Of a DNA stretch of 37,448 nt, positions 8,060 through 16,234 are shown piece after piece. How positions within the stretch are numbered: the first letter of the stretch is position 1; each line of letters opens with the position of its first letter. Source of the DNA: an uncultured Mediterranea sp. (lineage in GTDB: Bacteria; Bacteroidota; Bacteroidia; Bacteroidales; Bacteroidaceae); NCBI GenBank assembly GCA_945836915.1, contig CAMAMO010000003.1, positions 1 to 37,448 of the forward strand. The letters run 5' to 3'. The translations under genes and the position numbers were made by a program. The notes beneath the pieces are model-generated. The model had not been told where the DNA came from. It did not search any database and saw only the letters and a list, made by a program, of their open reading frames with translations.

Positions 8060-8884
8060 TTAATCGGTGACTGGCTGCAGAGGGTAGCGGTTGCCGTGGA
8101 CCTTCTTAAAGAAGGCTTTGGCACAGCCGAAGTTGAGGTAGAGGTCGAGACGGATGGGGAGGTGGTTGCGGTCATCGCTGATGTAGAAGGTGATGACCTC
8201 GTGCTCTTTGTTTTTCTTGTCATACTCTACAAACGAGAAAACCAGGCAATCGTAATTGTTATCATCGTCGGCTTTGACCCTCTTCTTGCCTCGGTAAATC
8301 AAGGTTTGTGGATCGACACGACGGCCTGTGGCCATAGGGAAATGGATTCTATCGCCTACTTGATAATCTTCGGCCCGATAGGAACGGGCTTGTGCCAGAA
8401 TGCTGAGCATGTCGAAGATGCAACGTTCGTCGCTGTAGTCCATCTCATAAGGTTCTCGTTCGGGCTTGATCCACGTGCGGCGTTGATGCACGTTGGAGCG
8501 ACCGTCTGCATACGAGAACCAGGCTTCGTCGATGGTGAAGCGTTTGCCCTCTTCGGCCGCTTTGCGGAAGTAGAGAGGTTCGAGGAGCTGACTGGTCATG
8601 CAGGTTAACGTGTCGCGCATCTTGAAGAAGAAGTCGCACTGCTTGCTGCTGACGCTGGTCAAGGTAAAGCGATAGGCGGGTTTGTGCTGATAGGTGGTTT
8701 CATTGGTGGTCAAGCTGGCAATGCCCACCTTTTTCCAGATGAACTTCCAGTTGAAGTAGAGGTTGTAAACCACCTGCTCTCCGCTCTGAAAGGCCTCATT
8801 AATAGCTTGGCACTGCGCCAAAGCGACCTGAGGAACCCCCATGGCAAAGCAGAGTAATAACGATATAGCGATTTTACGTATCAT
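8060..8884 (-). CDS. DUF3108 domain exported protein
   Basis: A protein of about 274 residues with a signal peptide (MIRKIAISLLLCFAMGVPQVALAQ), followed by a predicted beta-rich DUF3108 domain (GEQVVYNLYFNWKFIWKKVG at its start). The family is periplasmic or outer-membrane associated and has no settled function. The start at 8884 is chosen because it begins the signal peptide directly; the frame is open to an ATG at 8908. It lies downstream of the Ig-like lipoprotein gene on the same strand, with a short GTTGAC-type repeat between them, and is probably cotranscribed. Confidence 0.75.
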   Translation of the reverse strand: MIRKIAISLLLCFAMGVPQVALAQCQAINEAFQSGEQVVYNLYFNWKFIWKKVGIASLTTNETTYQHKPAYRFTLTSVSSKQCDFFFKMRDTLTCMTSQLLEPLYFRKAAEEGKRFTIDEAWFSYADGRSNVHQRRTWIKPEREPYEMDYSDERCIFDMLSILAQARSYRAEDYQVGDRIHFPMATGRRVDPQTLIYRGKKRVKADDDNNYDCLVFSFVEYDKKNKEHEVITFYISDDRNHLPIRLDLYLNFGCAKAFFKKVHGNRYPLQPVTD

Positions 8885-8913
8885 TTGAAACATGAATGAA
8901 TAGAACAAATAGT

Positions 8914-8954
8914 GGTCAACTTGTCAGCTTGACACAACTCGTCAACTGGTCAAT
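8914..8954. repeat. GTTGAC-type short repeat, site 1
   Basis: The minus strand has GACCAGTTGACGAGTTG and then GCTGACAAGTTGACC, i.e. degenerate copies of (A/G)GTTGAC(G/A)AG. The motif recurs at 23268-23308 and 25733-25765, always between genes. Its function is unknown. Confidence 0.5.
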
Positions 8955-10932
8955 AGCTATAGCTTCGACCGCTGTTGCGTGATGAGTTGCTGGAACCGTT
9001 GCGTTGGCGATTGCGCTCTTCGCGTTGTTTCTTCTTGCGGTCTTCATCGGGCTTCTGTTTCTTCATCTCATCAGGCTTTTGACGGTCGGGGGTGCGTTCG
9101 TTGACAAACCAATCTTGCGTGAGGTCGAAGTTGGCCTTCAGTTCGAGTATCTGGTGATAGTAGCACACCTTCTCAGGTTGTAGATGCTGGCTGTAGTTGC
9201 CAGTGTCCCATACGCCGTTGCCATTGGTGTCGTTAATCAGACGGGCTCCATACTTGCCTGGAGCGAGGTAGTAGAAGTCGGCACGACCGTTGGTTACTGG
9301 CACCGTACGCACCACCTTGTCTGAGGTATCGAGCAGTTCGACAAAGGCGATGGAGTCGGCTCCGATGACGTTGAAGAAAATCTGACCATACTCTTCAAGG
9401 GTTTTGGCTTTAAATTCGCGTTTGATTTTATCCGTAAAAAGGCCGTAGATGCCAGTTATGGCCATACTATCTACCTCAATGCTGTAACTCTCACCTGCTG
9501 ACCAGTCGGCATAGAGGTTGTATCGCATGATGTCTGTGGAGTCATGCTCGAATTCGTAAGGCATATCGTACCATAGCGTATCGACCTTATGGCGGAGGTG
9601 GACGGCTGCTGTATCAAAACGGGCTACGGGCTCCTTGAAGGTGAAAGTGAGGTAGTCGTAGATGTCGATAGATGAAGGGGCAAAGAGGTCCACCTCAAGG
9701 AATTTGGTCTTCTCCTCTTCGGGTTCACCCCGCTTTTTGCGGCGTTCACGCTCTTTTTCCTTCTCCTTACGCTCCTTTTCCAGCTCTTTCTCGCTCTTGG
9801 GACGCTGTTTGGAGACGAGCTGCAGGGTATCTATCCGATTAACCAGCTGTTGCAGGGTATCGGTATAGAAATAGGTGAGCTCCATCTTCAGGGTATCTAT
9901 CTTGTAGATGAGTGAGTCGCGAATCCAGTAGTGAAGGGTATCACGCTTGCCCGTTGGCATCTCGACGATAAAGGCGTCAGTGGCATCGAAGTTGAGGCCA
10001 CGAAGGCGCGGAAGGGTATCGGCCACGGCATTGAAGTAGAGGTTGAAATCCTTCGGGGTAGGGCGTTCGCTCTTCATCAAACGGCGGTTGTAGGGAGGAA
10101 TCTCCTTGAAGCTACGCAGTAGGATGTCGTCGGGCAGATAATAGATGTAGCGGCGATGTACAATAGTGTCGATAGTGAGCGAATCGACCCAAGTGGTGTC
10201 TTCACGTTCACGCCACTCCATCGAGGGGATGATGAGGGAGTCTTGGAAGGCGATGGCCTCAGCAGGCTGTGAGAAATAGACATTCTGATCGGCATCTTGC
10301 AGGGCATAGATGCGATAACTGCCAGGGGCCACACCACGAATGGAGAAGTGGCCGCGGCTGTCAGTACGCCCTACACGGTCGAAGGGGGTGGTGGTGAAGG
10401 CGGAATCGGCCAGATTGCTGTGGAGGCCTACCAACATGCCCTTGATGGGTTCGAGGTTCATGGCGTTGAGTACGGTGCCGGCTACGGCCATGGTATCGAG
10501 ACGCTCGCCTGTGGAGAAGGTGTAGAAGAAGTTCTCCAAGGGGTTGCCTTCGTTATTGTCTTGGATAGCGTCGCCAAAGTCAATGGTGTAGGTCGTATTA
10601 GCCTTCAGAGTATCCTGAAGGGTGATGACTACCTTCTTGCCATTGCTTTTTACCTCGGGTTGCTGAATCTGAGGTGGCGAGATAATGACCTTTTCACTGG
10701 GTTTGTCGAGCTTGATAAATTCGTCAAACTCAAGTACAATCTTTTTTTTCGAGGTTTGTAAGGCTCCAGGTGCTGGAGAACCTTTGAGGAAGACGGGAGG
10801 GGTTTCGTCATACGGACCACCCTCAATGCGTCCTACACTGGCGCATGAGTAGAGTATGAGGCCGATGAATGAGAGCCCCGCCAACCGACGGAGCAGCTTG
10901 GATGGATGATGCTTCTGATGTAATTTGTTCAT
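8950..10932 (-). CDS. Ig-like domain (SbsA/Big_5 type) lipoprotein
   Basis: A protein of about 660 residues with a lipoprotein signal ending in LILYSC (lipobox Cys near residue 30). After it come a bacterial Ig-like Big_5 domain (from YDETPPVFLK to FFYTFSTG) and a carboxypeptidase-regulatory-like beta domain (AVAGTVLNAM to YRIYALQD). A highly charged Lys/Glu/Arg segment (EKELEKERKEKEKERERRKK) and a basic, Ser/Asn-rich disordered tail also stand out. It is probably surface or periplasmic; its partner is unknown. Two starts are close, 10938 and 10932. The -7 box at 10942-10950 puts transcription start almost on them, so the later ATG is preferred and the mRNA may be nearly leaderless. Confidence 0.8.
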   Translation of the reverse strand: MNKLHQKHHPSKLLRRLAGLSFIGLILYSCASVGRIEGGPYDETPPVFLKGSPAPGALQTSKKKIVLEFDEFIKLDKPSEKVIISPPQIQQPEVKSNGKKVVITLQDTLKANTTYTIDFGDAIQDNNEGNPLENFFYTFSTGERLDTMAVAGTVLNAMNLEPIKGMLVGLHSNLADSAFTTTPFDRVGRTDSRGHFSIRGVAPGSYRIYALQDADQNVYFSQPAEAIAFQDSLIIPSMEWREREDTTWVDSLTIDTIVHRRYIYYLPDDILLRSFKEIPPYNRRLMKSERPTPKDFNLYFNAVADTLPRLRGLNFDATDAFIVEMPTGKRDTLHYWIRDSLIYKIDTLKMELTYFYTDTLQQLVNRIDTLQLVSKQRPKSEKELEKERKEKEKERERRKKRGEPEEEKTKFLEVDLFAPSSIDIYDYLTFTFKEPVARFDTAAVHLRHKVDTLWYDMPYEFEHDSTDIMRYNLYADWSAGESYSIEVDSMAITGIYGLFTDKIKREFKAKTLEEYGQIFFNVIGADSIAFVELLDTSDKVVRTVPVTNGRADFYYLAPGKYGARLINDTNGNGVWDTGNYSQHLQPEKVCYYHQILELKANFDLTQDWFVNERTPDRQKPDEMKKQKPDEDRKKKQREERNRQRNGSSNSSRNSGRSYSY

Positions 10933-10941
10933 TCTCATGCC

Positions 10942-10950
10942 GCAAAAATA
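10942..10950 (-). promoter_or_regulatory. -7 box of the Ig-like lipoprotein gene
   Basis: The minus strand reads TATTTTTGC, a full match to TAnnTTTGC, only 3-9 bp before the two candidate ATG codons. If used, the transcript would start at or within a few bases of the start codon. Confidence 0.5.
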
Positions 10951-11191
10951 GTACTTTTCTCCGTAACAAAGTGCAAGTGAGGCGCTATTTTTGTGCGAAT
11001 TATCCTTAAGCTGATTAACAGACGCTTTTTGGAACATTTTTTTCTCTCTTTTCTTGCAACAAACGCGGATTATCTCTATCTTGCAACCGGTTTTGCGACA
11101 GCTTGGGGACTTTCAAGTACTTGTTGGTTGTTCTGAAAGCTTTTAAGATGTTGATAATCAGTTTGTTATACTTTATTATACTCTATTTATC

Positions 11192-12718
11192 GTGGATACA
11201 GGACTACTGTTTTGTGGATTGAACTGGCAGGCATGGATAACTATTGTGCTGGTGGTGGGTATGTTTATCACCTTGATGAAGACGCGTTTGCCGGCGGATA
11301 TGGTCTTTCTTGCGGTGATGGCGCTACTGGTGATTTGTGGTTGCTTGCCTGCCACCGAAGCGCTCAAAGGGTTTTCATCGAGCTCAGTGGTGGTTGTAGG
11401 TGCGCTCTATATTGTGGTGGCTGGTTTGGAGGCCTCGGGTGTGCTGCATTGGATTGTGAAACACCTGCTGGGTACACCCGGCTCTTACTGGAAGGCCATC
11501 GTGCGACTGATGTTGCCTGTGGCTGCTCTCTCGGCTTTTCTGACTAACGCCACGGTGGCGGCTCTTTTTATCAATGTGGTGAAGATGTGGGCTAAGAAGC
11601 TGGGTATTGCTCCCTCGAAACTTCTAATCCCCTTGAGTTATGCTGCTGGTATGGGTGGGGTCTGTACGCTGATTGGTACGGCTCCTAACTTGATTATCTC
11701 TGGATTCTACGCTGAGACTTCAGGCCATGTGTTAGGTCTCTTTTCCACCACTCTACCGGGTCTGTTCTGCCTCTTGGTGGGCGTAGGGAGCGTCATCGCG
11801 ATGCAGAAGCTGCTGCCTGTGCGTAAGTCGCCAGAAGAGGAGCTCAACGCACTGCATACCGCGACGACTGAACTGCATGTTCTGCCTGATTCGCCTCTGC
11901 CCGGACAAACCTTGGCGGACATCCACCTCTTGGAGGATAGTAAGGGGTGTGAGCTGATTGGTATCGTTCGCTTTGATGGCGAGGTGGTGAACCGCATAGA
12001 GCCCGACGAGTTCTTGATGGGTGGCGACACCTTGATCTTTACAGGGCAGCGTGAAAAGGTGCTGATGCTGGGCCGACGCTACGGCATGGCTTGCGATAAA
12101 CTGGATGAGGAGCAGGCTGCGCATAGCGGCTTCCGTACGCTGGGCTCGGCGCTCATTATGCTGGGTATGGTTCTGCTCTCTGCCTTTAATGTGATGCCTT
12201 TGCTTACCAGTTGCTTTGTCGCTGCGCTGCTGATGCTACTGACCCGCTGCTGTGGGGTGAAGCAGGCGAAAAAGGCGATTAATTGGGATGTTTTGATGGT
12301 TTTTGCCTGCTCCGTCACGTTGGGTAAAGCGATTGATGCCACCGGACTGGCGCAGCTGTTGGCCAACCAGACCAGTGAAATCTGTGGGTCGAATGCGCTG
12401 CTGGCCTTTATCCTTATTTGTACGTTGGGCACGTTTCTCACCGAATTTATCTCGAATACGGCCTGTGGTGCGATTATGGCTCCAGTGGCCATCAAGATTG
12501 CCCTCTCGATGGGGGCTAATCCGCTGACCTTCTGCATGGGACTGATGATTGCTTGTTCCAGCAGCTTTGCTACACCCATCGGTTCGCCCACTCATCTCAT
12601 GGTCTATGTGCCTGGCGGCTATCGGTTTACAGACTTCCTGCGCATCGGTTTGCCAATGAACTGCATCATTTTGGCGGCCAACGTACTGATTTGTTGTATT
12701 CTCTACCCCTTATACTAA
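11192..12718 (+). CDS. SLC13/DASS-type anion permease with RCK_C (TrkA-C) domain
   Basis: A 508-residue transporter of the ion-transporter superfamily (SLC13/CitT-like) with about 10-12 membrane segments. Two related halves hold the family loops LTNATVAALF with GMGGVCTLIGTAPNLI, and EFISNTACGAIMAP with FATPIGSPTHLM. A soluble domain of about 80 residues (ELHVLPDSPLPGQTLADI to GDTLIFTGQ) is a single RCK_C/TrkA-C domain, which in related proteins binds ligands. The substrate (sulfate, dicarboxylate or other anion) is not readable. It starts with GTG at 11192, since the first membrane helix begins right after it; the next in-frame ATG would cut the helix. It ends 7 bp before the sensor phosphatase gene, so the two are probably coupled. 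Confidence 0.82.
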   Translation: MDTGLLFCGLNWQAWITIVLVVGMFITLMKTRLPADMVFLAVMALLVICGCLPATEALKGFSSSSVVVVGALYIVVAGLEASGVLHWIVKHLLGTPGSYWKAIVRLMLPVAALSAFLTNATVAALFINVVKMWAKKLGIAPSKLLIPLSYAAGMGGVCTLIGTAPNLIISGFYAETSGHVLGLFSTTLPGLFCLLVGVGSVIAMQKLLPVRKSPEEELNALHTATTELHVLPDSPLPGQTLADIHLLEDSKGCELIGIVRFDGEVVNRIEPDEFLMGGDTLIFTGQREKVLMLGRRYGMACDKLDEEQAAHSGFRTLGSALIMLGMVLLSAFNVMPLLTSCFVAALLMLLTRCCGVKQAKKAINWDVLMVFACSVTLGKAIDATGLAQLLANQTSEICGSNALLAFILICTLGTFLTEFISNTACGAIMAPVAIKIALSMGANPLTFCMGLMIACSSSFATPIGSPTHLMVYVPGGYRFTDFLRIGLPMNCIILAANVLICCILYPLY

Positions 12719-12725
12719 TCTGTTT

Positions 12726-14558
12726 ATGCGTGCTATAAGTCACTTAAAACTCCTGCATGACCCCATCTTGCGTGTTTGCCTCTTGGTGATGGGGGCCAGC
12801 ATCGTGGTGCTGGGTCTGATTTTTGCCATCTCTAACCAGAGTGCCAGCAAGCAGATTCTTGAAAGCTCTATCCGTTTGGCTCAACTGAATGTGGAGAAGG
12901 CGAAGGGTGTCGTGGAACGTCAGCTCACGGCCATTGAGACGACGGCGTTTAACCTGAGTTCTACCCGTATTCGCCGCTATCGCGAAGCGAATCAGATTTA
13001 TGACCTGCTGGAGCGTTTTGTCAACTCGAACCCTGTAATCTGGGGTATTGCTATCGGTTATGAACCTGGCGTCATTCCGGGCCATGAGGAGGGATTCGCC
13101 CCCTACGTTCGGCGTGTGGAGGGTGTGACTGAACGGCTTAACCTGCTTGAGATGGGGCGTACCTACCTGCAGTCTGAATGGTACGTCACGCCTATGCGCC
13201 AAAAGGAGCCCTTCTGGTGCAAACCGTTTCGCGATGTCAAGAATGCGCTTATCGCTTGCTTCTGCATCCCGCTGACCGACGAGCAAGAGCGGCCTATCGG
13301 CGTCATCGCGGTGGATATGCTACTGGACCAATTCACGGAGCAGTTGGTCAAGGAGATTCAGCCCTACGAGCACTCAGACTGTATGGTGCTCGACAAAGAT
13401 TTGGACTTTATCGCTCATCCCGACCATAGCCTCATCATGACCTCGCTGGCCGATGCGGTATCCAAAATTACGCAAGAGAATGGTTGCCAAGAGAACGAAA
13501 GTATCGCTATCCGGATGAGAAACAGGGATCAAGGGTACGATACCTATTCAGAGCATACTCGCTTTGAGGGGATGATGTTCTACGCGCCCATTCGGCAGAC
13601 TGAATGGACGGTGGCCCTCTCTATCCTGAAGTCGGACATCTTTAAAGAGAGCCGCAAATTAGCCCGTTCGATGTTCTACCTTTGCCTGGCGGGGGTTTTC
13701 CTGATGGTCTGTGCTTCGGGCTTTCTCTTTAACAAGATACGGAAGGTTGTGGAACATAAGGCTGGCATTGAGCGCGAGCTTTCTATGGCCCACAACATCC
13801 AGATGGCTATGGTGAAGAAGGTATTCCCTGCCTATCCCGATCGAGACGACATCGACGTCTATGCGACGCTGATACCCGCTAAGGATGTGGGTGGCGACCT
13901 CTTCGATTTTGCGCTAAAGGGGGAGGTGCTCCATTTCTGCATCGGCGACGTGAGTGGAAAGGGGGTGCCCGCCAGTCTCTTCATGGCCATTACGCGTACC
14001 CTCTATCGAAGCATCATCGCTCGCGAAGAGGCACCAGCACGGATTGCCGAAGCACTTAACCAATCCATCGCCGTAGATAACAAAGAGAATATGTTTGTTA
14101 CCATGTACATCGGTACGCTCGATTTGAAGAGCGGCAAACTGAGACTCTGCAACTGCGGCCATAACGTCCCCTTGTCGAACGGCATACCCGCCAACAGCCA
14201 GCGGAAGGGGGAAGAGGAGATAGAGCAGATGACCCTGACTAACCACATGGAGTTCATGACGTTGCCTCCCACCAACATCCCTATCGGGGTGATGGAGGAG
14301 TTTCCATACGAAGAGATGACCCTGCAGATAGAACCAGGCTTCAGACTCCTCCTCTATACCGATGGGATTACCGAGGCGGAGAATATGGACCACCAACTCT
14401 ATGGCGAAGAGCGGTTGCGGGTGGAGCTAAGGGAGGTTAGCTGCAAGAAGCAGAGTGCGCAGCTTGACGTAGAGCATATTCTGAACAGCGTACACCGGCA
14501 TGCCAATGGCTATACCCAGTCGGATGACATCACGATGCTCTCTATCCATTATAAATAG
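12726..14558 (+). CDS. Membrane sensor PP2C phosphatase (RsbU/SpoIIE type)
   Basis: A 610-residue protein. A membrane helix at residues 15-35 is followed by a periplasmic sensor region of about 280 residues that resembles a double Cache domain (WGIAIGYEPG, PIGVIAVDMLLDQFTE), a second helix at about 315-338, a short linker with no clear HAMP, and a PP2C/SpoIIE domain. The phosphatase motifs are complete: PAKDVGGDLFDF, CIGDVSGKGVPASLFMA, LLLYTDGITEAE and SDDITMLSI, with the metal-binding Asp residues. By family it removes phosphate from a Ser of a STAS protein; the gene for such a protein comes next (14615). It thus probably turns an extracytoplasmic cue into partner switching. A typical HAMP relay is missing. 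Confidence 0.9.
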   Translation: MRAISHLKLLHDPILRVCLLVMGASIVVLGLIFAISNQSASKQILESSIRLAQLNVEKAKGVVERQLTAIETTAFNLSSTRIRRYREANQIYDLLERFVNSNPVIWGIAIGYEPGVIPGHEEGFAPYVRRVEGVTERLNLLEMGRTYLQSEWYVTPMRQKEPFWCKPFRDVKNALIACFCIPLTDEQERPIGVIAVDMLLDQFTEQLVKEIQPYEHSDCMVLDKDLDFIAHPDHSLIMTSLADAVSKITQENGCQENESIAIRMRNRDQGYDTYSEHTRFEGMMFYAPIRQTEWTVALSILKSDIFKESRKLARSMFYLCLAGVFLMVCASGFLFNKIRKVVEHKAGIERELSMAHNIQMAMVKKVFPAYPDRDDIDVYATLIPAKDVGGDLFDFALKGEVLHFCIGDVSGKGVPASLFMAITRTLYRSIIAREEAPARIAEALNQSIAVDNKENMFVTMYIGTLDLKSGKLRLCNCGHNVPLSNGIPANSQRKGEEEIEQMTLTNHMEFMTLPPTNIPIGVMEEFPYEEMTLQIEPGFRLLLYTDGITEAENMDHQLYGEERLRVELREVSCKKQSAQLDVEHILNSVHRHANGYTQSDDITMLSIHYK

Positions 14559-14614
14559 ATGATACGCGCTATCTCTTAATAAAGATTATTCATTCAACAT
14601 ATTCCTTCTTATAT

Positions 14615-14917
14615 ATGAAACTTGAAATCATAGACCAAGGTGCCGAAGTAAAAGGCATTTTGATAGGCCGCTTAGATACAGCTGCCTCTGCACAGTTTGC
14701 TACCGATATGCAACCCTTAATGGATCGGGCCGATAAGCATATTCTGTTAGATTGTAGCCAGCTGGAGTTTATCTCTTCATCGGGTTTGCGCCTCTTTCTT
14801 ACCCTGCGTAAAGCCACCATCGCCGCACATGGCGACGTAACCATTACGGGTATGAACCATGAAGTGAAACAGGTTTTCGCCCTGACGGGCTTCCTCAGCC
14901 TCTTTAAGTTTGCATAA
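14615..14917 (+). CDS. STAS anti-anti-sigma factor-like protein (RsbV type)
   Basis: A 100-residue single STAS domain. The motif LDCSQLEFISSSGLRLF (residues 45-61) contains the phosphoacceptor Ser, about Ser56 by alignment with SpoIIAA/RsbV (FMDSSGL). In the family the unphosphorylated form binds the kinase-like partner and frees its target; the PP2C phosphatase restores that form. It lies 56 bp after the phosphatase and 82 bp before the HATPase gene, in the usual order of such modules. Confidence 0.9.
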   Translation: MKLEIIDQGAEVKGILIGRLDTAASAQFATDMQPLMDRADKHILLDCSQLEFISSSGLRLFLTLRKATIAAHGDVTITGMNHEVKQVFALTGFLSLFKFA

Positions 14918-14999
14918 CCTGCGGTAGGTATAGGATGATCAGCCATGCGATAGGAACACGATTTTCATAACTTGAGACAGTCATACGAATATCATAAAG

Positions 15000-15410
15000 A
15001 TGAAAAAGCAAATCATCTTGGAGAACCGGATAGATGAACTCGTCAGGCTCAGCGCTTTCATCGACGCGCTTGGCGAGGAGTGGAGTATCGCGCCAGAGGT
15101 GGTCTTCAACCTACAGCTGGCTCTGGAGGAGTGTGCCACCAACGTAATCATGTATGCCTATCCCCCCGAGGAGAAGCAGACGCTCTTGGTGACTGCAGAG
15201 CTGGTGGAGCATGACTTGGTGCTGACTATTGAGGATGGCGGTTTGCCTTTTGACCCCACGCAGGTAGCCGAAGCCGATACGACCCTCTCGGCAGAAGAGC
15301 GCCCCATTGGCGGACTGGGTATCTTCCTTGTTCGGCAGTTGATGGATACCGTAGCTTACCAACGCGTTGAGGGGAAGAATCGATTGACGCTGATGAAGCG
15401 AATTAACTAA
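15000..15410 (+). CDS. HATPase_c_2 serine kinase (RsbW/SpoIIAB-like)
   Basis: A 136-residue GHKL ATPase. The N box is LALEECATNVIMYAY (Glu43/44 and Asn48), the G1 box DGGLPFDP (from Asp79) and the G2 box GGLGIFLV (from Gly104), so nucleotide binding looks intact. In the family it phosphorylates the STAS protein and sequesters a second target, classically a sigma factor. SigB-type sigma factors are not typical of Bacteroidales, so the target is open. The next gene, an alarmone synthetase, is a possible target. The spacing to it (10 bp to the ATG at 15421) suggests translational coupling. Confidence 0.88.
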   Translation: MKKQIILENRIDELVRLSAFIDALGEEWSIAPEVVFNLQLALEECATNVIMYAYPPEEKQTLLVTAELVEHDLVLTIEDGGLPFDPTQVAEADTTLSAEERPIGGLGIFLVRQLMDTVAYQRVEGKNRLTLMKRIN

Positions 15411-15420
15411 TTTGAAACGT

Positions 15421-16200
15421 ATGACAGAAACAGAATGGATACAACGGCGTGACGGAGTGGTTGCTCACCTCGGCCTACTGAGGGAGATGAAGGCAAGGGG
15501 CGTAGATGCCGAAGAGGCACGGCTTGCCTGCGATGCTGCCATGGAGCAATGGGGCCCCATGGCCGAACAACTGGGCATGAGCCTTGAACAGCATGAAATG
15601 CTTGACTTGGCTGTGGAGTTGGGCTACCCTGACGACTACAAGGAATTGAAATGCCTGCTGAGGGAATCGGAGGCGATGTGCCAGAATGTGTTCGAGGCTT
15701 TTGCCCTCCCTATCCACTCTCTCCTTGAGGATTTAGGCATCGAATATAGTTTCAAGTATCGCATGAAATCTATTTACAGCATTTGGCGGAAGATGCGGGT
15801 AGCTCATAGGGAGTTTGATGATGTTTACGACCTCTTCGCTACACGCATCGTCTATAAAACGGGTGAGCAGATAGCTCCCTTGGCCCCGCCTAATGTTGTG
15901 GATACGCTTCCGGGCGTCTCTGAGGTGAAAGAACAGACGCTCAGTCAGATGGATACCGAGAAACTCTATTGCTGGCGCATCTATACGGTGATTAGCTCGC
16001 TCTACCGTATCCACCCCGACCGCATCCGCGATTGGATTACTCATCCAAAGCCTTCAGGTTATCAAGCGCTACAACTTACGGTCATGGGACCCGATTGTAA
16101 CTGGATTGAGATACAGATTCGCTCTGAGCGTATGGACTACGAGGCGGAACATGGTTCAGCCAGCCATTTTCTCTACAAGCAAGAGACTCAGGTGAAGTAA
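15421..16200 (+). CDS. Synthetase-only RelA/SpoT protein
   Basis: A 259-residue protein. Residues 1-95 resemble the linker region between hydrolase and synthetase of long RSH proteins (PMAEQLGMSLEQHEMLDLA), but no HD hydrolase is present. Residues 100-255 form the (p)ppGpp synthetase domain: YRMKSIYSIWRKM (114-125), FDDVYDLFATRIV (132-144), HPKPSGYQALQLTV (208-221), WIEIQIRSERM (228-238) and EHGSASHF (243-250). The expected catalytic Asp and Glu are there. About 35 extra residues (147-181) lie after the first core strand. TGS, ACT and hydrolase domains are absent. By family it would transfer pyrophosphate from ATP to GDP/GTP. A TTG at 15412 is an alternative start. It ends the partner-switching operon. 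Confidence 0.85.
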   Translation: MTETEWIQRRDGVVAHLGLLREMKARGVDAEEARLACDAAMEQWGPMAEQLGMSLEQHEMLDLAVELGYPDDYKELKCLLRESEAMCQNVFEAFALPIHSLLEDLGIEYSFKYRMKSIYSIWRKMRVAHREFDDVYDLFATRIVYKTGEQIAPLAPPNVVDTLPGVSEVKEQTLSQMDTEKLYCWRIYTVISSLYRIHPDRIRDWITHPKPSGYQALQLTVMGPDCNWIEIQIRSERMDYEAEHGSASHFLYKQETQVK

Positions 16201-16234
16201 CTCTCCTGCATGTGGTGGTGTTGCTCGTAACCGT

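Noticed and set aside
11086-11140. Possible promoter TATCTTGC upstream of the permease gene
   Set aside because: It lacks one T of the -7 consensus and lies about 115 bp from the start codon; not strong enough to list.
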